In this document: positions 48,775 through 60,362 of the stretch, piece after piece
Numbering within the stretch: the stretch's first letter is position 1
How the letters are laid out: each line of letters opens with the position of its first letter
Assembly: GCF_041381155.1 (NCBI RefSeq)
Contig: NC_091135.1
Location: 65,871,067 to 65,935,066, forward strand
Length of the DNA stretch: 64,000 bases
Reading direction: 5' to 3'
From: Argopecten irradians
Lineage: Eukaryota; Mollusca; Bivalvia; Pectinida; Pectinidae
Made by a program: the position numbers and the translations under genes
Notes under the pieces: model-generated
Told to the model about the DNA's origin: nothing
Databases searched by the model: none
The model's input: only the letters and a program-made list of their open reading frames with translations

Positions 48775-49505
48775 TACGATGGCCGATAGTAGCCGTCATA
48801 AAACAACTACGATTTACTACATTTTTGCACATGTACACTTTTTAAAAACTGTACATGTACACAACTACAAGTGCCATTGACATTCCTTAGAATCCTATAT
48901 TCATATTCTCAATTACCGAAGATATAGCGGTTTTTCTTATAAATTGGCGGCCATCTTGAAAAATGTCTTTTATAATGCCAAAAGTCGACTTATTGGGATT
49001 AAAATCATTATTTTATTACCTATTTCTGAAACGCTTCAGTAAAAATAAGACTGAATATGTCAAAGGTCAGCATAAGAATAGTCATGGGTTGCAGAGAATT
49101 GCCAGCCATCTCGGATAATAGCCACAATCCTTTATTTAGTAAAAAATCTGAGGTGGCATGGGTTCTTACTTTGTTTCCTAATTGTGCCAAGTTTCATGCT
49201 TTTATCAAAATGTGTACATTTTTGTCACCAATCAGCTGGACTAATAGTCTACGACGCAAGTGTGTATAATGACTTATAAACTGCCTCCTCGGTGATTAAT
49301 GTACATCTTTGTCTTTGTTGTTATTAGGTCTATACAATTACATGGTAACAGGCACATTAGAAATATGAATTGGTTAATAATTTAAGGAATATTAATGACA
49401 CTTGTAGTTGTATTATGTACATGCACAGTATTTAAAAAGTATGCATGAACATAAATGTAGTAAATTGTATTTGTTTTGTGAAGGCTGCTATTGGCCATCG
49501 TAATA
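48775..49505. mobile_element. Fold-back element with ~130-bp inverted repeats
   Basis: 48775-48903 and 49373-49505 are imperfect reverse complements. Shared phrases include 'acttgtagttgt', 'tttaaaaagt', 'aatgtagtaaat' and 'ggccatcgta'. The ~470-bp centre holds a short chance open frame (49057-49269) and nothing recognisable. Confidence 0.7.
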
Positions 49506-49869
49506 TTCCGAGAATGCAAATGCAAGTTACAGGATGAAAATGAGTACTACAGCCGTAGGTATGAGAGAAATATACTGAGTACAGCGAGCGTCAGACTGAA
49601 CTGATTCTGATGTTCGTGCCAGTTTTGACAACATTCCTTAACTTAAAATTCCCTACAGGAAACCATTTGATGTGAAATCTCTTTAACTTTTATTTTTTTC
49701 TGGCAATTCTAAGATTTTAAAGTATTTCTTTAACGCAGATATGCAATGGGTGTATTTTAGTTTTTAACCCAAAATATAATACAAACAAAATGTTTTGCTT
49801 TCTTGCATCCATATAAAAGGATCTATATAAAAGCATACATAACATACAGTACTGAACAGCATAGATTAA

Positions 49870-50419
49870 AGGGACAATTCAGTCTAAGAGACCATTAAAA
49901 AATTGGTACATATATCGGACAAACCCGGTTTTAATGGAAATTAGATCAGTCGGTTTTACTGTGATATGCCAGAAAGGCCTATTGTGGTGAATTGCGTGTG
50001 AACTCGCTGTCCGCCATTACTCATTGTGGTCGAACACTTGTATGCCGAATCCTGTCCCTTGCTCGTAGAGTAAAGCAACTTTTGTCTGGAACTGCTCAAA
50101 TCGCTCTGACAGTTGTGTGTTAACCTTTTTAGGTGAATTGTTTTGCCTAAAAATCATTTTTTCACCTCCTCGGTATTTATATAGCACATTTGTTTAAGTT
50201 GCATGACTTAGGCTCGGGTATGGGTACAGCGTATATATTGTACCTGCTGAATCGTATTTATCAACGATTTGTTATTACAACGGTATCAATTAAAATACTA
50301 AACAGTGACGTGGAATTTGTCAATATTTGTGTTATATGTTTCATAAGAAATGTAGATCAATACATTTATGCCATATTTTGCTTCTTGGTTATGGAAAAGA
50401 ATTTGAGTGAATTGTCCCT
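49870..50419. mobile_element. 550-bp MITE flanked by TTAA
   Basis: The left end AGGGACAATTCA and right end TGAATTGTCCCT are exact inverses, each bordered by TTAA (49866-49869, 50420-50423), as for piggyBac-type insertion. The interior has no intact gene. A similar 'ttaaagggacatgaacc' occurs near 63728. Confidence 0.8.
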
Positions 50420-50423
50420 TTAA

Positions 50424-52120
50424 AACAACAACTTAGACATTTATCAAGTCAGCTTTCCTCAGTTCAAATGACGTTTTTATAAAGAGGCCGGGATTCTGTA
50501 GAAGTTGTAGATAATTAATTTTAAAATCCTTTATAGCAGAATGTTTCTGTGTGTTACCACAGGCGTCTGCCTTTGGTTTTGAAAAACAAATATTATAATC
50601 TACGTACAACTACTAAATGGAAGCAGTAGACTATCATATTTTTTCAATAGAAAATGAAACTTCCATTAACGTAGCTGGCTTTATATACCATTGCAGGCAC
50701 ATGTGACAGACATCCAGAGCCCCAAGGGAGTCCTACAGGTAGAGGCATGTGCTCCCCCATTTATTTTTTCACCACATGCACTTTCGTTAACTCAAGTGCG
50801 TTTAAAAAGTTGAAGTTATTACATAAAACTTTTGAAATACTTTCAATATTTGCGTTAGATTATAATTTTCTTTCCTTGGCTGTAGATATTTTTTATCATT
50901 TGATATATTGGTACATTAACAATAAAAAGCTTGTTGAATAAAAAGTATGTAGTTTCTTAAACACATTAGATCCCAATAGCTATCATTTGTTACACAAAAT
51001 CCAACTTTTGTTACAAATGATAATTTATTGAAATTGGTATATTCTGCTAGATTGGAAGTTAAAATTTTTAGTTATCGAAACAATACAACAGTGACAGTTG
51101 GTATTTCAAATGTCTCTTTAGGAGTAGTATGCGTTTTTGCTTACACCCTCCTGGACATTGTGACAATGTAGTCGGAGTAAAAACAGTCCTGGAAACTACT
51201 GTGAATTATGCAATGAATAATGATATCTTAATTTATCTCCAAATTAATGTATTCATACTGGATTTTTATTCAGATTGACCTAAGTACGTTGCTACTTAGG
51301 AACGAATCAGTAACCTAACTTGTCCTAAGTAATTATGTATCAGACCTATCTCAAAGGAAACATACATTCGAGTGCATTCGTCCATTTCGTTTGCGGACAA
51401 CTGTTCTTTGTTTATAATCTTCATCAGATTTTGTAAACAAATGTGAACTGATGTCCAGGTAGGGAGGTGCTGCTATACACGTTATCGGCTTAATTAACGC
51501 CATGTTTGCCTTACACTATGCTTACTTTATGGACTAACTTTTTTTTGTGGCAAGCAACTTCAAATGCTTGAAGAGTTAACTAATAACAGCACAGATTTTG
51601 ATCATAAAAGTTTTTTGTTGTATTTTTTATTGCATGGAGGTAAACATTATAAGAGCGCGGCCCTTCGCGAAGCTCTGTAAAGGTAAGTGTTGTAAACAAA
51701 TGTATGATTCGCAGGTTTTCGGCCTCATTAACAGTGTAAAATTACCCTTCCATAGATTAAAAAATATACGTAGCATATTTTATCAAGGAAGTAGTTTGAG
51801 TAACTTATTATTGTTTACGATATAGATATTAGCCATCTTTCTTATTTTGTTTTCTTCTTAACCGGAAACGACATGACAATACACAAAACCTCATGAAAAT
51901 CCGGAATTCATCAAAAACTGCAATGCCATTTAGCTTTCTTTTCAACAATACGCACTGTATTGTGTTCAATATACAAAAAAAAAACAAAAAAAAAAACATT
52001 GTCACGACACTTAGAAATCCCAACGAAGTAAACAGACCTTCTCTGAGCCTCCGTAATGTCAATTTCCAACGTCCAAGGATTACAAGGATTAAAACGATGA
52101 TTCAAACATACCTCTGTAGT
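50424..52120. other. Intergenic sequence, no gene seen
   Basis: AT-rich, with A-runs near 51968-51998. Short open frames only. The last ~100 bp may be decayed Helitron leader. No splice-bounded exon could be supported. Confidence 0.45.
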
Positions 52121-52133
52121 TAATAGGGAATTT

Positions 52134-52556
52134 ATGTTGCGCGATGTACCGGGTGACGGGAATTGTTTCTTTCTCTGTCCCAGTCTTGCAATCGAAGGTG
52201 ATCTTCTACACTCAAGAAACTACAGAAGAACCATATGTAATTGCATTTTTAACAACTGGGATAAATGGACAGACGAGGCAGTCCTGTGTCATGGTGTCCC
52301 TATTCGAAATCGCTTCACATACTGGGACAATATGGTGAAACATCAGGGATGGGCTACACCTTGCGAGCTTAAGGCTGCTGTAAAGCTTCTGGGTCTCAAT
52401 ATAAACGTTTGGCTAGAAGATATGACAGCTGAAACCAAACCCATGTTCACACAAACAAATATGAGTACAGAAACAGAAAACCCTTTCATATCCAATGACC
52501 TGTTACTGAAAGACGAGTCATTTTCAATTAATGAGTTCAAAACAACAAAACAATGA
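52134..52556 (+). pseudogene. OTU-domain part of a Helitron/Helentron
   Basis: An open stretch of 140 residues starts M-L-R-D-V-P-G-D-G-N-C-F-F. D8-G-N-C11 is the OTU cysteine-protease box. It goes on to an L-K-A-A-V-K-L-L-G-L-N-I-N-V-W segment typical of the domain's later half. The terminal catalytic His strand is not seen. Animal Helentron-type Helitrons carry OTU domains beside the Rep/helicase protein, and Rep/helicase-protein sequence does follow here, so a transposon origin is more likely than a host OTU gene. Confidence 0.75.
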
Positions 52557-53039
52557 TATTGCAGGCACAAAGTCTTCAAAACAATCACAGAGACAATCCA
52601 CACTTCAAACAGATCACAATTATTCTTGCATTAGCCCAAGTCAGAGGTCACCATGTACTCCTATAAATGATGTCTTGAATCATGACCATAGTTATTCTAC
52701 CAATGTCACTACATTTTTAAATAAAAAAAATATAACTACATCTTCCTGTAACAATGAAATCCCTAACGATGACAATGATCAACTTATGGACACTAATCTC
52801 AAAGGAAAAGGACATCAACAGCTTATAATAATTATAGTGAAAATGTAAATAACAGCAGTCATGAGCTTGAAAACAGTAACATCAATCAAACCTTGAAATA
52901 CCGGTCAAACAACACACAAATAATAGTTGTACAGATACAAATAATACTGAAATGTCATACAATCACTTTGTTGAAAGTTAGGAGTTCAGTACAAGAACCC
53001 TGTTCAAAATGAAAGTTGCAATGAACAGAAAGCGTAGGA

Positions 53040-53572
53040 ATAGATATAGAATAAATGTTCAAAAGAGAACTAACAAAATTCAAAATGACACTGAAATTGC
53101 AAATCCCGATGAAAAATTCAATAAAGCATGAAATCAAACAAATGTCATATAGTATTAATCACTGTATGACATGTCATGAAAGACGAGTAGATATAAGAAT
53201 ATCACACGAAAATTTATGTAAAAGATCTGCATCTGACAAACAAATTGTAAAAATGTTTTCTGATGAAAATAGCATGTTTCCAGGAAATCAACCAATACAA
53301 TTAGAAGATTTGAGAGTAGTCGAGGAACAGCTTATATGTAGAATATTTCCATTTATCGACGTCCAATGCTAAAACATGGCGGAATTACTTCAAGTGGTCA
53401 CAGGGAACAGGGAAATAATGATACATCCAAAGATTTTAAAGTCAGGCGATATAAAGTTCAAGATGCTCTACAATGGTTGAAAAGTAATAATCCAGCATAC
53501 CGTGGCATTAAAATATCAGAGGAAAGGCTTCAATCTCTACCAACTGATGGTGAAATCGGTGATGTAATATAA
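53040..53572 (+). pseudogene. Helitron Rep/helicase protein, N-terminal cysteine and VEEQLI region
   Basis: Two frames continue each other: C-M-T-C-H-E-R-R-V-D-I-R-I-S, L-C-K-R-S-A-S-D-K-Q-I-V-K-M-F, then L-E-D-L-R-V-V-E-E-Q-L-I-C-R-I. After a frameshift near 53370 comes M-L-K-H-G-G-I-T-S-S-G-H and K-D-F-K-V-R-R-Y-K-V-Q. The stretch that normally lies between G-H and the D-T-S-K-D-F part is deleted. This is the region before the Rep domain in animal Helitron proteins. The gene is broken. Confidence 0.78.
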
Positions 53573-53767
53573 TTCCAATACTTCACACGCACATGGTAAA
53601 GGACCAACAGAAAAACAAACAGATCCTGGTGAACACACAGATACCCATTCAAGCGTATTATTACCAGCACCAAAACAAACATCGGTTATTAAGTGGAACA
53701 AATTTAAGAGTATGTCGACAACTGTGACTCAGATGAAACTAATATTGGTAAGAAAAAGAAACCATCT

Positions 53768-53833
53768 TTTGTTATGCCATGGCTAACACGCGGTGATGAC
53801 CCACTTTCTGAATTTACAACACATTATTTTTTT
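53768..53833 (+). pseudogene. Helitron protein fragment before the Rep core
   Basis: F-V-M-P-W-L-T-R-G-D-D-P-L-S-E-F-T-T-H-Y-F-F corresponds to the W-P-x-R-G-x-x-P-V-S-E-F-T segment of these proteins. It is followed by a frameshifted L-A-F-P-T repeated twice (53850 and 53880), where the SINE-like copy begins. Confidence 0.65.
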
Positions 53834-53904
53834 CAGTCTTGCTTTTCCAACTATTTCCTACATCATTTGTGTTTAGTCTTGCTTTTCCAACTATTCCCTC
53901 TGCA

Positions 53905-54355
53905 GGTAAGGCGTTAGAATTGTATCTGCTGTACCAATTGCATGATCGTAAAAGGCGACTTAATTTAGAATCTTATCTTTTCTCTCTTTCCTAACTGACT
54001 TCATATTTCCTAATGCCTCACTTCGCACCGCGTTCGCCTCTGTGAGGAAGGCTTTAGGTTATATCCCCTGGCCGAGACACACCAATCCATAAAATTGGTA
54101 GTTTCTACTCCTTCATACCGCACAACATTAAGGGTGTGGGACGACTGGTTGTCAGTATAATGTGACTGGGTAGGGTGTGTTGCTTGGTGTCTTCGACGGT
54201 ATGCTTCAGTGATATAGCACTATAAAAAGGGCAACAGTTCCACAACACAAGAAGACACAACAGGTATAAACCGCAGTCTCCCAAAATATGCACCTCGCAC
54301 AACATACACGCAAAGCACCGCATATATGGGAGGCCGTCCATACATGACCATGGCT
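53905..54355 (+). mobile_element. SINE-like element inserted in the Helitron
   Basis: Contains all family blocks: 'aaggcgttagaattgtatct', 'cttatcttttctctctttcc', 'tggtagtttctactccttca', 'gttgtcagtataatgtgact', 'gcactataaaaagggcaaca', 'cagtctcccaaaatatgcac', 'gggaggccgtccatacatga'. The tRNA-like block is shortened. The tail ends at 'ccatggctacc', where Helitron coding resumes. Confidence 0.78.
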
Positions 54356-54880
54356 ACCTATGCTAAAGGCGATTTCTTAAAGATGCTCCACCGCCGACAG
54401 AGCATAACTGATATTCATCATTTGAACAATAATTGGTGTTTAATTTTGTATATATATGCCTAATTAACACAAAAAATAACATAAAATAATTTAGTTTGCC
54501 TTTGGTGCACGCGTAATCATTACTTCATTCTATATAAGATATAGCGCCACGGAATTTTTTCGGGATGCAATTAATTATTTTTCATATTTTTAACTTGAAG
54601 TAAAATTAGAAGCTCAAATTTTTCAATGGTGGTTATGGTGTAAAGTAAGTTACTTTTGTAACTGAAGAAAAATACTTAATCGTCTGCTTCTGTTTTTGAT
54701 AGTGAAAAAATACCATTTGTCAGCGGTGGAGCATCTTTAATTAATAGAAGAACATGTGAATCGATTGCTGACTGGGCAGATCACTTGCTCTGGATTGAAG
54801 ATGGGAGGTTTGCAAGACATCAATATTTTGAATTTGATGTTCATAACATGATCAGGAGGAAACAAGCTATTGAGAGGTAA
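54356..54880 (+). pseudogene. Helitron Rep-region fragment, split by a MITE
   Basis: Removing the MITE at 54381-54736 with one TTAA restores the frame Y-A-K-G-D-F-L-I-N-R-R-T-C-E-S-I, then W-A-D-H-L-L-W-I-E-D-G-R-F-A-R-H and F-D-V-H-N-M-I-R-R-K. This is the conserved H-L-L-W..D-G-R-F-A segment of animal Helitron proteins. It stops at TAA 54878-54880. Confidence 0.75.
54381..54736. mobile_element. 356-bp MITE flanked by TTAA, inside Helitron coding sequence
   Basis: Left end AGATGCTCCACCGC and right end GCGGTGGAGCATCT are perfect inverses, bordered by TTAA on both sides. TIR sequence is unrelated to that of the MITE at 49870-50419, so two TTAA-targeting families are present. Confidence 0.88.
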
Positions 54881-54889
54881 TCATATCTT

Positions 54890-55660
54890 CAAACATATGA
54901 AAAAGGGGGAAAAATGTTTTTGACCTCTTTGTGTACTGAAAATGGCACTTTTTTAATTACGAAGAATTTAAAAACACTTGAAATATTGTCAGATAATTTC
55001 CCATTATTTAGGGGACTTTGTCGATCGATTCAACATTATTTTAGAAATAACAACATGAAAATACAACTAAAAAACCTTTTATAGACCGTTTATACCTCAC
55101 CACATTCAGATTATACTAAAAACACAAAAATGTGTGATAAGTAAATAAAGTGAATACATTGAATAACACAGCAGAGATAAAATGGGAAAATGTGACACAC
55201 TATACATGTACACAGAAAGTTTGGCAACATTATTACAAGATTCCTTTTCAAATAACAAAAGTTACAAATATTCTCTGGTTCCAATACAGATTACAAAACA
55301 AAATACTTACAACCAATTCATGACACATGAAACCTTTGTAATAAAGAGATGGTGTCAATTTACCATATGTTTTGGAACTGCTTAAAAGTTAAACCAATAT
55401 GGGATAATATTACACAGTGGGTTTTTGATAAATCGCATACAGCTTTGAATTTAGACATAAAGAAGGTATTATTTGGTTTTGCAGATGTAGAAATCAAAGA
55501 AAACTTTATTCCAATCAACTTTATTATATTTTACTCAAAATACTTTAGATATTTGATGTCAAGAAAGAAGACAAACTTACCTAATTGAAAACATACCTTT
55601 CACAAATGCACAAAATACATAAAACAATTGTCCAAAAAGAAAACAACATACATGAATTTA
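54890..55660 (+). pseudogene. L1-Tx1-like LINE, ORF2 C-terminal fragment
   Basis: From 55222: W-Q-H-Y-Y-K-I-P-F-Q-I-T-K, then I-L-W-F-Q-Y-R-L-Q-N-K-I-L-T-T-N. After a stop and frameshift, from 55361: I-Y-H-M-F-W-N-C-L-K-V-K-P-I-W and later N-F-I-I-F-Y-S-K-Y-F-R-Y. The W..Y-R-I..I-L-T-T-N, H-x-F-W-x-C and final Y-I-x-K-Y-x-I-Y pattern is that of L1-Tx1 ORF2 ends. It is 5' truncated and sits within the Helitron. Confidence 0.78.
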
Positions 55661-55667
55661 CTTTAAC

Positions 55668-56105
55668 ATGTTGCCGATTTCAGCTGTAGAGTCATGCTAT
55701 GAGTTATCATCAATTCCGCTGTATAGGTGTAGCCATACTTTTCAGTCTGTAAGCTTTTCAGGAGCCCGGATTCTCCAGCGTGACGGTACTTCATTGACAA
55801 AGACCAATGCCTTGGACAGATATGTTGCACGAGAACAAGATGATTGCTGTTCCTTTTATCAGCATATTTGTAAATTAGGTAAAGTTCCAGTCGTTGCTGG
55901 CAGCTTCAGTCAAGCACCATGGTCATTCGAAAAAAATTACTGCAAGAACACAGTCCTCCTTCATTTTCCAAATTGGCGTAATATTTCCGACATCAAAACT
56001 GAAAATATGACATCGACCGATAAATTCAAAAATTTTCATGAGACTGAATCCTGTCCAAACATTGTTAAGGCTGATGTGGAAAGATACAAAAAATGCGGAA
56101 ACTGA
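55668..56105 (+). pseudogene. Helitron Rep/helicase protein, segment between Rep and helicase
   Basis: 145 open residues: S-S-I-P-L-Y-R-C-S-H-T-F-Q-S-V-S-F, T-K-T-N-A-L-D-R-Y-V-A-R, G-K-V-P-V-V-A-G-S-F-S-Q and V-L-L-H-F-P-N-W-R. Helitron proteins have this S-x-P-L-Y-R..N-A-L-x-R-Y..L-L-H-Y-P-x-W-R region ahead of the Pif1-like helicase. It runs to TGA and is then cut by the antisense LINE. No helicase motif is found. Confidence 0.75.
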
Positions 56106-56189
56106 AAAAGATGACAACACACAAGATGTACTAGGTGAACATACATATTGGATTGATGATTATTCGTCCAAATCCAGATTTCGAAGACC

Positions 56190-58260
56190 CGGCTAATTGT
56201 GCAAATATGACACCAAGGTCCTTTTCTTCTTCCACTTCTTCGAATGTTGTATTATCAAACACATATTCAGTGTTCTCTCCAGTGTGTTTTCCGACTTGTT
56301 AGGACTTACACTTGTCCTTGTTGAATTTGAGTAGCCAAGTCTCAATCTCGGGCAGGTCATTTATTTAAATGACAAACAGCAGCGGCCCCAACACCGAACC
56401 CTTGGGTATTCCCGATGTCATTGTCCCACTTGGATGTTTCTCCGTTGATAATAACACGTTGTTGTCTATTTACAAGGAAGTCTTCCAACCATGTGAGGGT
56501 TTCTACATTAATTTCATACGCTTCCAGTTTTTTTCATAAGACGGTGATGGGGGACGGTGACGAACGCCTTTCGGAAATCTAGGTATATACATTCTATATC
56601 CAGGACTTTTTTCCAGATTTTTCTGGATTTAAACTTTTCAGCAACTTGTTAACTTCAACTTCATTTATTTCTATACTGTTGAGTGGTGTTTGAATGTTTC
56701 TTGATTCAATACATGGTATTTCCTCTTCTGGTTCTAATGTAAACACACTACTGAAGTACTCCTGTGAAATATCAGCCTTTTCCGTGTTTTTTTCTGATTT
56801 TGGATCCGCAGGGTCTTTGCGTAGATCTCCAATCCCAGCCTTGGTCTTACTTTTTGAATTGACATACTGCCAGATTGCTTTAGGATTAGATTTTGTGGGT
56901 TTTTTTTTTTTTAAATATTCATTTCAAAGTTTTTTTCCAGCTTTACGCGTAGCCTTAACAACTTGGATTCTCGCTCTATTGTACTCCTTCTTCACATTCT
57001 CATCTTTCTTTCGGATAAATTTTCTGTTTAGGGGAATTTTTATTTTCTGTATGATTGTTTTATCTAGTGGGAATTTGGGTTTCCTGGGATCAACTAGATG
57101 TACTATCAGTCTTCGAGCTCCTTTGACAAAAATCTATTCCAGTTATGTTCAATATCTTCAGATTCTGGTAGTTCATCTTCCCAATCAGTTTCCTTAGCTC
57201 GATTTCTTGGTTGATCTTCAAAAAAAATTGCTTTTTCATAAGCTTTCTGATGTTTAATACCCATATGCCTTAGTGTAGCATTGAACGTCAAAGACAATAA
57301 AACTGTGGTCACTTTTACCCATGGGACATTGGATTTCAAGGTCTCTAGCATGTGCTCTTCATTTGTTATTACCAAATCTAGTACGTTCGGATTGTCTGCT
57401 CCTCTCCAAGGCTTGTTGATGTGCTGCCATAGGTTGTATTCTCTAGAATATGTGTTATCCCTCTTGTATTCCAATTGACCCAGTCTATAGCCGGGTAATT
57501 GAAATCTCCCATCAGTAGGTAATGTGAAAACTTCATATTATTTACCTCTATAATGAGTTTGCACAGATTTTCTATTCCAGTGTCAGTATGTGACCTGTAT
57601 ATATGAGTCCAATGAGCAGTTCAACCTTACCATTTACTTGTACTTTCACAAATGTGTTCCTGGAATTTGGTGTTTGTATACACTTCTGTTACTGAAAGTG
57701 ACTTGTGGACATATATAGTTTCATACCTCTTTCTGTGTCATTGTCTAGATTTTTTTGTAAACATATTGTATTTTGAACCGCTGTCAATATTAAACTCGGA
57801 CTGATTCATTTTATTTCTGCTCTTTATTTTTACTTGACTTCTGTTATTCCAATAATGTGTGGTTCTATATCCCTAGTTCGGACTTCAAACTCCTCCATTT
57901 TATTTTTAAACTGGTCTGCATTTGTATATATAGCAGCATTTAAGTTTTTCAAAAAACATAACAACTTTATCTACACTCTTTACATTGTTTTGGTTCTGTC
58001 CGAATTTCTTGTATAGCCACTTTTTGGTACGTTGGTTATTCTCCTTGCCCAGGGTGGTCCTCTTCCTCTGTACACGTATTCCCCCGATTAATAATATTGA
58101 CCCTGTTGATTTTTTGCTTTGACTTCATCCCACAACTTTTTCATTTGATCCCTTTCTGCCTTTGTCAGATCATTACTGATTCTCACATTTTCATACTTCC
58201 CAGTTTTCTTTGCTTCTCCTATGTTTTTGAAGAGTTCTTTCTTGATCTCACCGTGAAGTC
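56190..58260 (-). pseudogene. CR1-like LINE, endonuclease to reverse transcriptase, degenerate
   Basis: In order on the minus strand: A-D-Q..E-P-H-I-I-G-I-T-E-V-K near 57850 (endonuclease start), L-M-G-D-F-N-Y-P-A-I-D-W near 57520 (the GDFN box), N-K-P-W-R-G-A-D-N-P-N-V-L-D-L-V-I-T-N-E near 57380, a K-E-Y-N-R-A-R linker near 57000, then G-I-P-K-G-S-V-L-G-P-L-L-F-V near 56400 (RT box) and F-N-K-D-K-C-K near 56310. Many stops and frameshifts. It is opposite to the Helitron and interrupts it. Confidence 0.8.
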
Positions 58261-58880
58261 ATGAAGTGACATCAACATAGTGAGTATCACAAACCATACA
58301 TGTATACACTGATGTATCTAGCTCGGTTAGGTCGGGCATTACATTTATCTCCCCTCGGTAGCTCCGGTTGGCTACTATACATGCTTGGAATCTTACATGT
58401 ACAATGCCTTGAGAAGCTTAATTCATATAAGAGCTGGATGCTGCAGATTTCAATGAATAAATAAAAGCGGAAGGTGTAAAATACTGAAAAATGAATACAA
58501 CACTAGAAAAACAAATGTGCAGACACGTGCCTGCAGCGTCTAAAACCCCTGGAAACGGACAGCGGCCGAAAGTGTATTTCGTGCGAAGACAGGGGAGTTA
58601 ATCATATAATATTGCAAAAAATGGCTATCGATGTTTGGTGAGGGTAGCTTCCCTTGGATGAGAACTCTTCAAAAACTGCCATGGCTGAAATTCAGTAAGT
58701 AGACAAATATCTACCGGGCTACGATAGAGAGTAACAACGATAGAATTATAGTGTATACCCTAATTATAAACAAATCGTTTTGATGAAGATTTGTGCTATG
58801 CTTTGAAATCATAGTAGGCCTATCCATCACATATCAATGGTTTCTTTTGATCATGACTTTATTTGTCGTCGAATTTGTAC
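58261..58880. other. Sequence between LINE remnant and the long-TIR element
   Basis: No coding or repeat feature supported. Helitron coding does not visibly resume here, so the helicase part has been lost or lies outside the window. Confidence 0.4.
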
Positions 58881-59557
58881 GTAGTTAGCTACTGTTAGCG
58901 GAGAAGATACCACTTTCTGACTGACTTTTCAGTCAGAAAGTGATATCTTTTCCACAGGGATCTGAGATTTAGTTACAGATTATATGATCATGGACCCACC
59001 AGAGTGCCCTAAGACCATTTTTAGACGTTAAAGAGGTCTAGATTAAAAAACGATAAAAATCATACTCTACATAGTACTATATACGAGAAGGGTGGAAAGC
59101 CTTAGACTCCAAATTTCTAACCCGCCTACATTTAGTGGCTATAAATACACATTTCTAGTTCATCGCCATAAAAACTGTTACTACCGTTGGAAAGAGCGAT
59201 AATTTTCCTTTCAAAATCATCCTATACATCTACTCCAACAATGTTATATAGGTATAGCACGACGAGATCTCGGTATTGCACATCAGAAGTTTCTCAATAT
59301 CGAGATCTAATATTATTTTATTACCTATACATCTATACAAAGTGCCGTCATTAAGACAATATAAGCCCCATTATCTTGAAGCCATCTAATTAAAAATGCA
59401 TACTGCTTTCATGGCTGATATAATATGCGTGAGCGTAGCTTCGGCTGCAATCTCATTGGCTGGCTATACAAAGTCTCTCTTCTCGTGACGTTGTACATCT
59501 ATATATGGAGTTCGCCGTTACTATTCAAACATATACAGTTGGGAGCAAGCTAAACTT

Positions 59558-59775
59558 GGTAGTGAAGTGCACTCTAGTGCACAAGTAAAGTTAACTCCGG
59601 TTCACTAGCTAGTGCAATAGAGTTAACATCGTAGTGCACTAGAGTTAACATCGTAGTGCACTAGAGTTAACACTGTAGTGCACTAGAGTTCACATTGTAG
59701 TGCACTAGAGTTAACAACGTAGTGCACTAGAGTTAACACTGTAGTGCACTAGAGTTCACATCATAGTGCACAAGA
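59558..59775. repeat. 22-bp tandem repeat just inside the left TIR
   Basis: The unit 'gtagtgcactagagttaaca' plus 'tc' repeats about 7 times regularly from 59609, with degenerate copies from 59558. Each unit holds the palindrome 'tagtgcacta'. No counterpart is seen beside the right TIR. Confidence 0.9.
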
Positions 59776-60362
59776 TAAATGAGCCTGATACTCCTACTTA
59801 TTGCATAAATTGTACATGTACAATCTGTTCATGTATATATTTCATTGAATAGTTTTAAATATCTTTTAATTATTTCAATTACCAATTGTACTCTGTATTT
59901 AAAAAGTAGCATAACTAAGTGAGTATATATATGTAAATAATTAATTTATTGAATAAAATGGTTACTTTTATTGGTGTGCATTATTATATATAGGTTTCAT
60001 CTGAGTAATTTAGCCTAATATGAGTTTTAATATTAAAGTAAAGACTATACCATAAGCTGCAATATGGCTTGACCACATGCATCTTTTCTTTAGATGATTT
60101 TTTTCAGAAAATAAATGCATTTATTTATTTATTAGGATAAAATATTTTATACTTGTTATAATACATTTACTAATAGCTACATTTATTACTCAGATCAAAT
60201 ATTAGGTATTCTAGATATAAATAGCTATATTTATTTTAATTTATTTCATGTATTTAATTAATTTTTTTATTTGATTTTATTATTTATTTATTTGAATCAT
60301 ATATCTTTGTTTTTGCCATTCTAGAAATTAACAGCTATATATAATTTTATTTCACATTTAGA

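Noticed and set aside
52134..52556. A host OTU deubiquitinase gene
   Set aside because: The domain is incomplete and is followed in order by Helitron protein segments, so a transposon origin explains it better.
56694..57197. A 167-codon plus-strand open frame as a membrane protein
   Set aside because: It is the antisense of the CR1-like LINE endonuclease and linker region, whose motifs are clear on the minus strand.
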